Notes under the pieces: model-generated
Database searches by the model: none
Told to the model about the DNA's origin: nothing
The model's input: only the letters and a program-made list of their open reading frames with translations
Translations under genes and position numbers: made by a program
Shown here: one piece after another, positions 49,064-56,847 of the stretch
Position numbering within the stretch: position 1 is the first letter of the stretch
Layout of the letters: each line of letters opens with the position of its first letter
Origin: Bacillota bacterium
GTDB lineage: Bacteria > Bacillota > Clostridia > Acetivibrionales > JANLFN01
DNA: 64,000 bases
Direction: 5' to 3'
NCBI GenBank assembly: GCA_023397675.1
Contig: JAEWTV010000093.1
Location: 83,821-147,820, forward strand

Positions 49064-50164
49064 CTAATTTCTAGTTCTAACCGGAAGAATCATATATGCG
49101 AAAATATCTTTCTCTGTGTGCCTTATTGTGCAAGGTCCAACATTTGAGGTAAAGAATACTTCAATTTTTTCTTCCTCAATAACTTTAAGAGCATCTATAA
49201 AATATCTCGGGTTAAAGCCTATTTCCAGCTTTCCGCCGTCTGCTTCTATTCTTATTTCTTCTCTTACTGCTCCGATATCAGTGTTTGAAGTGATTACAAG
49301 CTTATCGTCAGCAATACTGAACTTAACAGGATACCTTTTTTCATCAAGTGTAACAAGAGAAGCTCTTTCAAGACCTGCAAGCAGCTCTTTTGTATTTGTC
49401 TTAATTTTTAATTCATGCTCCTGAGGAATAATGCTTTTATAATTCAAATATTCCCCTTCCAAAAGTCTTGACACTATTTTGCAGTTGTTTACATCAAATA
49501 ATATCTGGTTGTCCTTGCTATATATCGAAACTTCATCCTTTACTGGTTGAAGTATCTTAAAAACTTCATTTAAAGTCTTGCCTGGAATAACTACTTTTAT
49601 ATCAGCAGCTTCATTATTTACTTCATATTTTCTAAGAGCCATTCTGAAACCATCAATTGATACGAATGTAAGCATTTTATCCTTGCACTCCATAAGGGAA
49701 CCTGTCAGGATAGGTCTGTTTTCATCAATACTTACTGCAAATATTGTTTGCTTTATCATATTTCTTAAAATATCTTGATTAATTATAAATGCATTATCCT
49801 TTTCAATTTCCGGTAAAGCCGGGAAACCTTCAGATGACAAACCTTTTATTTCAAAATGAGTATTTTCGCATTCAATAACTACCATATTGTTTGACTGAAC
49901 TTCAATAAAAACTTCCGAATCGGGGAGTCTTCTTATTATATCTCCGAATATTTTAGAGTTTATTACTATTGTACCTTTTTCTCTTATATCTGCAGGAATT
50001 CTGCATTCAATTCCAAGTTCGAGATCATTTCCTGTAAGCTTTAATTCTTCTGCTGCATCCAACAGTATTCCTTCCAGTATAGGTAATGTTGACTTTGCTG
50101 AAACTGCTTTTTGAACAATATTTATACCTTCTACAAGGTTTTCCTTTGAGCAAGTTACTTTCAT
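49064..50164 (-). CDS. dnaN: DNA polymerase III beta subunit (sliding clamp)
   Basis: 366 residues with three clamp domains. N-terminus MKVTCSKENLVEGINIVQKA, internal SKIFGDIIRRLPDSEV and GFNPRYFIDALKVIEEE, and the C-terminal MILPVR signature. Encircles DNA as the processivity clamp. It is 286 bases after dnaA; that gap holds DnaA boxes. Confidence 0.97.
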   Translation of the reverse strand: MKVTCSKENLVEGINIVQKAVSAKSTLPILEGILLDAAEELKLTGNDLELGIECRIPADIREKGTIVINSKIFGDIIRRLPDSEVFIEVQSNNMVVIECENTHFEIKGLSSEGFPALPEIEKDNAFIINQDILRNMIKQTIFAVSIDENRPILTGSLMECKDKMLTFVSIDGFRMALRKYEVNNEAADIKVVIPGKTLNEVFKILQPVKDEVSIYSKDNQILFDVNNCKIVSRLLEGEYLNYKSIIPQEHELKIKTNTKELLAGLERASLVTLDEKRYPVKFSIADDKLVITSNTDIGAVREEIRIEADGGKLEIGFNPRYFIDALKVIEEEKIEVFFTSNVGPCTIRHTEKDIFAYMILPVRTRN

Positions 50165-50450
50165 TGAGCTACCCCCTTAATGCCTATTTTGAGCGTATTA
50201 CCGTATTTTAAGTTGGAAACCATTTATTAATAATATAATATAATAAAATTAACAACAATAGCAGTAAGTGCTGTTGGTAATGTGTATAACATCAATTGAG
50301 CTTGAAATACAGGCTTGTACAACTGTTGTTTAAGTGTTGGTAAACTGTATCTGATATTAACATTATCCATAGATAAGTTTTATACACTTAATTATCCACA
50401 AAAAGATTTCACCATATTAACACTAAACTGTTTATAACTTAAAGTTGATT
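50165..50450. other. dnaA-dnaN intergenic part of oriC with DnaA boxes
   Basis: AT-rich gap with DnaA-box-like 9-mers: TTATCCACA exact at 50392-50400, TTATCCATA at 50363-50371, TTATACACT at 50380-50388, and TTATACACA on the minus strand at 50281-50289. This matches the split origin of Firmicutes, where boxes lie on both sides of dnaA. Confidence 0.75.
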
Positions 50451-51782
50451 TTATTTACCTTGAATTGATTTTTTAAGTTCATCTATAGCTCTTCTAGTTT
50501 CCGCGCTGTTTTCAAGGTCGTTTGAAATCTTTTCAATTGCATGTATTACTGTTGAATGGTCTCTTCCTCCGAATTCTTCACCTATCCTGGGAAGCGACAT
50601 ATCCGTAAACTCACGGCAGAGATACATTGCAATCTGCCTTGGAAAGGCTATATCCCTGTTACGCTTTTTAGACCTAAATTCATCGAATTTTATATCAAAA
50701 TATCTTGCAACAATTTCCTGAATCAGATTACAATTTATAACCCGTGATTTATTTGCCGATAAAATGTCCTTGAGAGCTTCCTCTGCTACATCTACCGTTA
50801 ATTCTGCCTCTGTTAGGGAAGTATAAGCTATTACCCTGTTTAATGCTCCTTCAAGTTCACGGATGTTAGAAGCTATCTTGTCCGCAATAAAAACAAGAAC
50901 ATCATTAGGTATATCAAGATTTTCAAGCTGAGCTTTCTTACTTAATATTGCAATTCTTGTTTCAAGATCCGGAGCCTGCAAATCTGCGATGAGACCCCAC
51001 TCAAATCTTGAACGAAGCCTTTCCTCAAGTGTTGTAATGTCCTTTGGAGGCTTATCGCTTGAGATAATAATTTGCTTATTTGCTTCATAAAGTGCATTAA
51101 AGGTATGGAAAAACTCCTCCTGGGTTCTTTCCTTACCTGCTATGAATTGAATATCATCTATAAGAAGAACATCTATATTCCTGTATCTATACCTGAATTC
51201 TTCATTTTTATCATCTTTAATTGCATTTATAAGCTCATTTGTAAATTTCTCAGATGAAACATACATAACCTTTAAATTAGGGTTCTGTGAAAGAACATAA
51301 TGGCCTATAGCATGCATAAGGTGAGTTTTGCCAAGTCCAACGCCGCCATACATAAAAAGGGGGTTATAAGCCTTTGCGGGAGATTCGGCAACTGCCAGAG
51401 ATGCAGCGTGAGCAAATCTGTTGCTGTTTCCTATTATAAATGTATCAAAAGTATACTTTGGATTTAAATTTGATAAATTATCTGCAGCTGTGTTGGTGTC
51501 AATGTGCCCAGAGTAATTCTTTCCATTGTCCTGACCGGGTACAAGAAAGTTAATATCGTATTCTTTTAAAGATATTTGTTTGATTGCATTTTTAATAAGA
51601 TTTGAATATCTTGATTCCAAAATACCTTTATTAAATTCTGCGGGTACTCCAAGATTTATGGTATTAAGGTTGATTGAAACAGGTTCAATTGTTTGAATCC
51701 ATGTGTTAAAGCTTATTTCGGTAAGCTCATTTTTTAAAAGACCAAGTACCTTCTGCCATAAATCCGATAGATGTTCATTCAT
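50451..51782 (-). CDS. dnaA: chromosomal replication initiator DnaA
   Basis: 443 residues from ATG 51782 (GGAGGA 7 bases upstream). Domain I (MNEHLSDLWQKVLG), AAA+ domain III with Walker A GGVGLGKTHLM and Walker B VLLIDDIQF, and domain IV with the box-binding signature GGRDHSTVIHAIEKI. It binds DnaA boxes and melts the origin. Transcribed leftward, it heads the dnaA-dnaN-yaaA-recF-remB-gyrB cluster. Confidence 0.97.
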   Translation of the reverse strand: MNEHLSDLWQKVLGLLKNELTEISFNTWIQTIEPVSINLNTINLGVPAEFNKGILESRYSNLIKNAIKQISLKEYDINFLVPGQDNGKNYSGHIDTNTAADNLSNLNPKYTFDTFIIGNSNRFAHAASLAVAESPAKAYNPLFMYGGVGLGKTHLMHAIGHYVLSQNPNLKVMYVSSEKFTNELINAIKDDKNEEFRYRYRNIDVLLIDDIQFIAGKERTQEEFFHTFNALYEANKQIIISSDKPPKDITTLEERLRSRFEWGLIADLQAPDLETRIAILSKKAQLENLDIPNDVLVFIADKIASNIRELEGALNRVIAYTSLTEAELTVDVAEEALKDILSANKSRVINCNLIQEIVARYFDIKFDEFRSKKRNRDIAFPRQIAMYLCREFTDMSLPRIGEEFGGRDHSTVIHAIEKISNDLENSAETRRAIDELKKSIQGK

Positions 51783-52198
51783 ACTGCTTCCTCCAGCTAT
51801 ACACAAGTTTTGATTCATTTAATTTAAGTTGGTAATTTTAGTGATTTATCCTTTGTACTTGTGCATAAAACAATGTCATATGTAAATACTATCAAGAAAA
51901 TAAACATAATTTACATGTAATGAATATCAATCAAACACTAAAAAAACTGGCAAAAAAATAATTGTCCTGAAAAATATTCATATCATGTGTAAAAAAGAAT
52001 AACTTGTTAAAAAAATTTTTTTTTACTATAATTATTAACAATATAAAAGACAAAACACAGTTTATAAACGTAATAACCAACAAGTTATCAACAAGCATAA
52101 ATAATATATCAGACTTTATGGCAATATTCAATATAATAATAGTATAGATATCCACAAAAAAAATTTGCAAATTTATACTTATCCACAGCACATGTTTC
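51783..52198. other. dnaA-rpmH intergenic part of oriC: DnaA boxes and AT-rich tract
   Basis: Very AT-rich region (for example the A/T runs at 52001-52030), a candidate unwinding element. DnaA boxes: TTATCCACA exact at 52179-52187, ATATCCACA at 52148-52156, TTATCAACA at 52085-52093. Genes point away on both sides, so replication forks leave in the direction of transcription. No gene supported. Confidence 0.75.
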
Positions 52199-52228
52199 TT
52201 GACATGACTTGATTTCATAATATATAAT
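52199..52228 (+). promoter_or_regulatory. promoter of rpmH
   Basis: -35 TTGACA (52199-52204), 18-base spacer, -10 TATAAT (52223-52228). The exact DnaA box at 52179-52187 lies 11 bases upstream, so DnaA binding could influence it. Confidence 0.8.
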
Positions 52229-52334
52229 TGGTTTGGTGTCTAAAAATCAGACTTTATTTGGAAGTAACTGTATTTAGGACTAACTGAAAAATTCAAATTT
52301 TTAATAAATAAAATTAGGAACGGGGGTGTTTATA

Positions 52335-52469
52335 GTGTTAAGAACTTACCAGCCAAAGAACAGACAAAGGCAGAAGGTGCACGGTTTTAGAAAAAGGATG
52401 AGCACAGCTAACGGAAGAAAAGTATTAAGAAGCCGTAGATTAAAAGGTAGAAAGGTGCTTTCAGCTTAA
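52335..52469 (+). CDS. rpmH: 50S ribosomal protein L34
   Basis: 44 residues, very basic: LRTYQPKNRQRQKVHGFRKR then RKVLRSRRLKGRKVLSA, the invariant L34 pattern. GTG start with GGGGGTG about 6 bases upstream. First gene of the rightward cluster; a hairpin at 52468-52492 follows its stop and may set the rpmH/rnpA ratio. Confidence 0.97.
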   Translation: MLRTYQPKNRQRQKVHGFRKRMSTANGRKVLRSRRLKGRKVLSA

Positions 52470-52496
52470 GACCGCACACATGTGGTCTTTTTATTT
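52468..52496 (+). terminator. hairpin terminator/attenuator after rpmH
   Basis: AAGACC / GGTCTT with inner CACA / TGTG pairing, then TTTTATTT. It begins at the rpmH stop codon. Partial read-through to rnpA is likely because no other strong promoter is obvious before rnpA. Confidence 0.7.
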
Positions 52497-52537
52497 AGGG
52501 AAACGTTTTGCTAAAGCGAAATAATTGCCTTATTAAC

Positions 52538-52577
52538 ATTTTCAGTCGTATTGCCTCTGGTATACGGCTGAAAATGG
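52538..52577 (+). repeat. long hairpin in the rpmH-rnpA gap
   Basis: CATTTTCAG / CTGAAAATG (9 bp) closed around CGTAT / ATACG; no T tract follows, so it is not a terminator. May be an mRNA processing or stability site ahead of rnpA. Confidence 0.6.
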
Positions 52578-52625
52578 GGGACTTCGAGTTAATGCTTCTA
52601 TTTTATTTGTGGAGGAAAGTCCCTG

Positions 52626-52991
52626 ATGTTAAATACTATACCTTTAAAAAGAAATAATGATTTTTTAAGAACATATAAAAAGGGCAAGTTTTTTGTTGGA
52701 AAATATATTATCCTATATGTATTGAGGAACAATACCGGAAAGAACCGGCTTGGAATTACTGCAAGCAAAAAATTCGGTAAAAGTGTTCAGAGAAACCGTA
52801 TTAAAAGGTTAATACGTGAGAACTACAGGTTTTACGAAGAATATATCAAGGAAGGTTTTGATATAGTCTTTGTTGCAAGAAACAAAGCAGAAATGCCTGA
52901 ATTTACTGATGTTAAAAAGGAAATGAAATTCTTGCTCAAGAAGCTTGATATATTTGATCGGGAGAAATGGGATTGTTTAAAAGAATATTGA
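52626..52991 (+). CDS. rnpA: ribonuclease P protein component
   Basis: 121 residues, basic. Signature RNxxKR-type helix: SVQRNRIKRLIRENYR, and GKNRLGITASKKFGKS before it. Binds RNase P RNA and helps pre-tRNA 5' processing. Its ribosome site is embedded in GAGGAAAGTCC (52612-52622), and GGGACTT (52578-52584) can pair with AAGTCCC (52617-52623) over it, which may control translation. It overlaps yidD by 25 bases. Confidence 0.95.
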   Translation: MLNTIPLKRNNDFLRTYKKGKFFVGKYIILYVLRNNTGKNRLGITASKKFGKSVQRNRIKRLIRENYRFYEEYIKEGFDIVFVARNKAEMPEFTDVKKEMKFLLKKLDIFDREKWDCLKEY

Positions 52992-53188
52992 TATTTTTAA
53001 TTAAACAGTACCAAAGGTTTATATCGCCACTAAAAAGAAAAGGAAGCTGTCGGTTTTATCCGACATGTTCGCAGTATGCCATAGAAGCAGTACAAAAATA
53101 TGGTGCATTTAAAGGTGGTTTTATGGCAATAAAAAGAATTTCAAAATGCCATCCTTTTCATCCCGGTGGGTACGATCCCGTAAAATAA
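52967..53188 (+). CDS. yidD: membrane protein insertion efficiency factor YidD
   Basis: 73 residues. Signature: LIKQYQRFISPLKRKGSCRFYPTCSQYA and CHPFHPGGYDPV. Small membrane-associated partner of YidC. ATG with GGGAGAA upstream, starting 25 bases inside rnpA, as commonly found. Confidence 0.95.
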   Translation: MGLFKRILIFLIKQYQRFISPLKRKGSCRFYPTCSQYAIEAVQKYGAFKGGFMAIKRISKCHPFHPGGYDPVK

Positions 53189-53328
53189 CTTGGCTTGAAT
53201 TACTTAAATATACTTAAGCAATCAAATAATTACTTAATTTGAATGAACAACAGATAAGAATAGCTTTTATCTGTTTCTGAGAAAAAGTTGCATCAAAAAC
53301 AATGCAACATACCGGAAAGGAATTTACA

Positions 53329-54243
53329 ATGTTTGATTTTATTGCTTACCCAATGGGGCAAATACTGAATTTTCTCTATACAACAGTTTGTTTCAAGAGT
53401 TATGGACTAGCAATTATCCTTTTTACCCTTGTTATAAGGGCAGCCTTACTGCCGCTGACTATCAAGCAGTACCATTCTACAGCTAAAATGCAAACACTTC
53501 AGCCCAAAATACAGGAAATTCAGAAGAGATATAAGGGTGATAAAGAAAAGCTTAACGCGGAAATGATGAAGCTTTATCAGGAAAATAAGGTTAATCCGGC
53601 CGGCGGATGTCTTCCACTGTTAATACAGATGCCTATTCTGTTTGCGCTGTATTGGGACATATCTTCACCGCTGCAGTATATGCTGGGTATAAAAAAGGAA
53701 GCATTAAGTGCACTTTCTACCTTTGTAAAAAATGCAACAAATGTTGCTATGAGAGCCGGAAGTCCAGATATACAGATTATAGAATACTTCAGGCAGTTCC
53801 CGGAAAAAATTACTGAAGCAACAGCTAAACTTGGTGGAGCTATTACTCCGGAGCAAATTTCAAGTCTGAAGGGTTTAAATCTCGATTTTCTTGGAATAAA
53901 CCTTGGTTTAAATCCAAAATTTGATACCAATCTCTTATTTGGAAGTACAACCTGGAAAACGTATCTGCCGCTTATGTTAATTCCTATACTCGTTGCAGGT
54001 ACAACCTTCCTTCAGTCAAAAATTATGGCTAATCTGCAAAAAGGTCAGAAAGGTGCTTCAGCTTCAATGCAGAATACCATGATGATAATAATGCCGCTGA
54101 TGCTGTTACTGTTCTCATTTAGTGTTCCAGCAGGTTTGGGTCTTTACTGGACTGTTGGTAATGTAGTAATGATATTTACTCAATTATATATAAATAAAGT
54201 AGTCTTCAAAAAGAAGGAGGCTCCCGATGCAGATGGCAAATAG
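53329..54243 (+). CDS. yidC: membrane protein insertase YidC/OxaI (SpoIIIJ type)
   Basis: 304 residues from ATG 53329 (AAAGGAA 7-8 bases upstream). Membrane helices at about 22-45, 90-112, 213-233 and 255-285, with the conserved YGLAIILFTLVIRAALLPLT and a charged hairpin (QPKIQEIQKRYKGD). No lipobox and no large periplasmic domain, as in Gram-positive YidC. Inserts membrane proteins with or without Sec. It overlaps jag by 17 bases. Confidence 0.94.
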   Translation: MFDFIAYPMGQILNFLYTTVCFKSYGLAIILFTLVIRAALLPLTIKQYHSTAKMQTLQPKIQEIQKRYKGDKEKLNAEMMKLYQENKVNPAGGCLPLLIQMPILFALYWDISSPLQYMLGIKKEALSALSTFVKNATNVAMRAGSPDIQIIEYFRQFPEKITEATAKLGGAITPEQISSLKGLNLDFLGINLGLNPKFDTNLLFGSTTWKTYLPLMLIPILVAGTTFLQSKIMANLQKGQKGASASMQNTMMIIMPLMLLLFSFSVPAGLGLYWTVGNVVMIFTQLYINKVVFKKKEAPDADGK

Positions 54244-54853
54244 TATTGAAAAGACAGGTAAAACTATTCAAGAGGCTATTAAAGCCGCGCTCGATGAGTT
54301 AAGAGCTGATGAAAGTAGTGTTGATGTAGAAGTTCTCGAAGAAGGTAATAAAGGTATTTTCGGAATTATAGGCAATAAGGTAGCCAGGGTCAGGGTTACA
54401 TTAAAGGAATCGACTGCTGAAAAGGCAAGGCAGTTTGTTCAGGATGTACTTGAAAAAATGAAACTTAATGCAGATATATTCGTTGAAGAGACAGAAGATT
54501 CCATCCTTCTTAAAATACACGGAAAAGATATAGGCATAATAATCGGAAGGCGTGGAGAGACGCTTGATTCCCTGCAATACCTTGCAAGCCTGGTTGTTAA
54601 TAAGGAAAAGGGAAATTATAAAAGAGTTGTAGTGGATGTTGAAAACTACAGGCAAAAGAGAGAGGAAACTCTTATAAAGCTTGCCAACAGGCTTGCCGAT
54701 AGAGTAATAAAATACAAGAAGAACATAGTATTAGAGCCTATGAACCCGTATGAAAGAAGAATTATTCATTCATCCCTTCAGGACAACAGCTATGTAGAAA
54801 CCTACAGCATAGGCGATGAGCCTAACAGGAAGGTAGTAATAACTTTAAAGTAA
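54227..54853 (+). CDS. jag: Jag/KhpB (EloR) RNA-binding protein
   Basis: 208 residues. Jag-N domain (about 5-55), KH domain with IIGRRGETLDSLQYL (about 105-120) and R3H domain with PMNPYERRIIHSSLQ near the end. Binds RNA and regulates cell elongation with KhpA in relatives. AAGGAGG lies 6 bases before ATG 54227, inside yidC. Confidence 0.93.
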   Translation: MQMANSIEKTGKTIQEAIKAALDELRADESSVDVEVLEEGNKGIFGIIGNKVARVRVTLKESTAEKARQFVQDVLEKMKLNADIFVEETEDSILLKIHGKDIGIIIGRRGETLDSLQYLASLVVNKEKGNYKRVVVDVENYRQKREETLIKLANRLADRVIKYKKNIVLEPMNPYERRIIHSSLQDNSYVETYSIGDEPNRKVVITLK

Positions 54854-54860
54854 TTTATAA

Positions 54861-55128
54861 CAAAGTCTTTGAAAAAGACTATAATGAAGACTTTGGTACC
54901 AAACCTCTGAAAAATTGAACAAGGTAAGTTTGGTAATACAGCTTACGGAAAGCATAAAAAATCAATTAGGAATTAATGCTTTCCAGCTGTGAAAGAAATG
55001 CTTATAACGGAAATTAATAAATCAAGGTAGAACTATAATTTCCTAAGCATTATAAAAAGTTATTTAAGACAATTATTATTTCAGGGGACGAAAAAGCCCG
55101 GAAATTATAATTGTCTTTATTATTGTGC
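54861..55128 (+). repeat. run of five stem-loops between jag and mnmE, the last a terminator
   Basis: In order: CAAAGTCTT (54861-54869) can pair with AAGACTTTG (54887-54895) or with a nearer partner; CCAAAC / GTTTGG (54899-54904 / 54928-54933); ACAGCT + GGAAAGCAT (54938-54955) with ATGCTTTCC + AGCTGT (54976-54990); AATGCTTA + GGAAATTA (54997-55016) with TAATTTCC + TAAGCATT (55036-55051); and AAGACAATTAT / ATAATTGTCTT (55066-55076 / 55107-55117) followed by a T-rich tail, which probably terminates the rpmH-jag transcript. No gene fits in this 363-base gap. Confidence 0.7.
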
Positions 55129-55216
55129 AAGCTATTAAAAACTTACTTCATCTTATATAATTTGGTTATTGTATTGTGATAGAATTTAACAGAAAGATTT
55201 ACTTACCGGAGGCTTT

Positions 55217-56596
55217 ATGTTTATAAATGATACCATTGCTGCAATATCTACACCGCATGGAAATGGCGGAATAGGTATAATAAAGATCAGCGGAGATAAG
55301 GCTTTTGAGATAGCCGAAAAGATATTTACAGGTAAAAAGCCCTTTATGGATGTAAAACCTAATACAATCAGCTTTGGAAGAATTATAGATCCTGTTAATT
55401 CTGAAACCGTTGATGAGGTGCTGGTTTCAAAAATGAAAGCCCCTCATACCTTTACCAGGGAAGATATTGTTGAAATAAACTGCCACGGTGGTTTTGTTGT
55501 TATAAAAAGAATACTTGAAATAATTCTTAAAAACGGTGCCAGGCTTGCGGAGCCGGGTGAATTTACAAAGAGGGCTTTTTTAAACGGACGGATTGACTTG
55601 TCCCAGGCAGAAGCTGTCATAGATGTTATTAATTCCAAGACTGAGGAAAGTTCCAGGGCTGCAGTATTGCAGCTTGAAGGAAAGCTTTCATCAAGGCTTA
55701 AGATTGTTCGCGACAAATTGCTTGATTTAATTACCCATATTGAAGTCACTGTAGATTATCCGGAACATGACATAGAAGAAATAACAGGTAGAGAAGTTCA
55801 TGACTCAATAAAGGGTATAAAACAGTCCTTATATGAACTGACTGAAGGCTTCGACAAGGGCCGCATACTTAGAGAAGGACTTAATGCCGTAATTGTTGGG
55901 CGGCCAAATGTAGGAAAGTCGTCACTGCTGAATTTCATAGCAGGTAAAAACAGAGCTATAGTTACAGATATCCCGGGAACGACCCGTGATATAATTGAGG
56001 AATATGTGAACATAGGCGGTATTCCTGTAAGGCTTATTGATACTGCAGGTATAAGGGAAACAGAAGATTTAATTGAGCAGATAGGTGTCAAAAGAGCACA
56101 AAGTGAGCTGGAAAATGCCGACCTGGTTATTCTTATGATAGATGCAGGACAGGGAATTACGGATGAAGATAAAGGGCTTATTGAAAAGGCTGGATCAAAA
56201 AAGTCTATTATAATTATTAATAAAACGGATCTTACATACGAAGCTGAATTGGATAAACTTGAATCATTAATAGCAAGTAATAGAATAGTCAGGATGTCTG
56301 TAAAGAACGGAACTGGCTTGGAAAGTCTGGAGGAAAGGTTAAAGGGACTTTTTATCAAGGGAGATATAAGACAAAATGAAGAAGTCCTTCTAACAAATAT
56401 CAGGCATAAAAATCTTATAGATAATGCAATAATCAGTATTGATGCTGCTATTTCGGCTTTTGAGGCAGGAATGCCTTTGGACTGTGTTACCATAGATATT
56501 AGAAACGCTGCAGAATATTTGGGGCAGATAACAGGGGAGTCAGTTACCGAAGATGTAATGCACAGGATATTCAGCAGGTTCTGCATAGGGAAGTAA
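55217..56596 (+). CDS. mnmE: tRNA modification GTPase MnmE (TrmE)
   Basis: 459 residues. N-terminal folate-binding domain, helical domain, and an inserted G domain with GRPNVGKSSLLN, DIPGTTRD, DTAGIRE and NKTD; C-terminal CIGK tail with the catalytic cysteine. With MnmG it modifies U34 of certain tRNAs (cmnm5U). CCGGAGG ribosome site. Confidence 0.97.
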   Translation: MFINDTIAAISTPHGNGGIGIIKISGDKAFEIAEKIFTGKKPFMDVKPNTISFGRIIDPVNSETVDEVLVSKMKAPHTFTREDIVEINCHGGFVVIKRILEIILKNGARLAEPGEFTKRAFLNGRIDLSQAEAVIDVINSKTEESSRAAVLQLEGKLSSRLKIVRDKLLDLITHIEVTVDYPEHDIEEITGREVHDSIKGIKQSLYELTEGFDKGRILREGLNAVIVGRPNVGKSSLLNFIAGKNRAIVTDIPGTTRDIIEEYVNIGGIPVRLIDTAGIRETEDLIEQIGVKRAQSELENADLVILMIDAGQGITDEDKGLIEKAGSKKSIIIINKTDLTYEAELDKLESLIASNRIVRMSVKNGTGLESLEERLKGLFIKGDIRQNEEVLLTNIRHKNLIDNAIISIDAAISAFEAGMPLDCVTIDIRNAAEYLGQITGESVTEDVMHRIFSRFCIGK

Positions 56597-56601
56597 AGGC
56601 A

Positions 56602-56830
56602 GTGTACAGTTTACAATGTACAATTTACAGTTAAGGATAAAATCAATTTACAGGTTACAATGTACAGTTTACAGTTAAAAGATAAGTTAATTTACAGTTC
56701 AAAATACAGTTTTTAATTAAAAAAGCAAGCTTAGATGTTAAGTAAGATTAATTTATATAACAACAATAGAGAATAAGGCTTGGTAATTGGGCATTTTTTA
56801 ATTCTCAATTCTCAATTCTCCATTCTCAAT
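56602..56830. repeat. degenerate short repeats in the mnmE-mnmG gap
   Basis: Several copies of a TGTACAGTTTACA-like word (56603-56710), then four copies of ATTCTCA in a row (about 56800-56828). The first 40 bases are nearly identical to the start of the mnmG-rsmG gap (58731-58770). No gene here. Confidence 0.75.
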
Positions 56831-56847
56831 TAACTAAGGTGGTTTTT

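Noticed and set aside
51931..52218. Minus-strand frame of 95 codons in the oriC gap
   Set aside because: It overlaps the DnaA boxes and the rpmH promoter; it is low-complexity Ile/Leu/Asn-rich, as expected from AT-rich origin DNA.
55798..56586. Long antisense frame (262 codons) within mnmE
   Set aside because: It mirrors the mnmE coding region, is Ser-rich as complementary frames are, and has no start signals.
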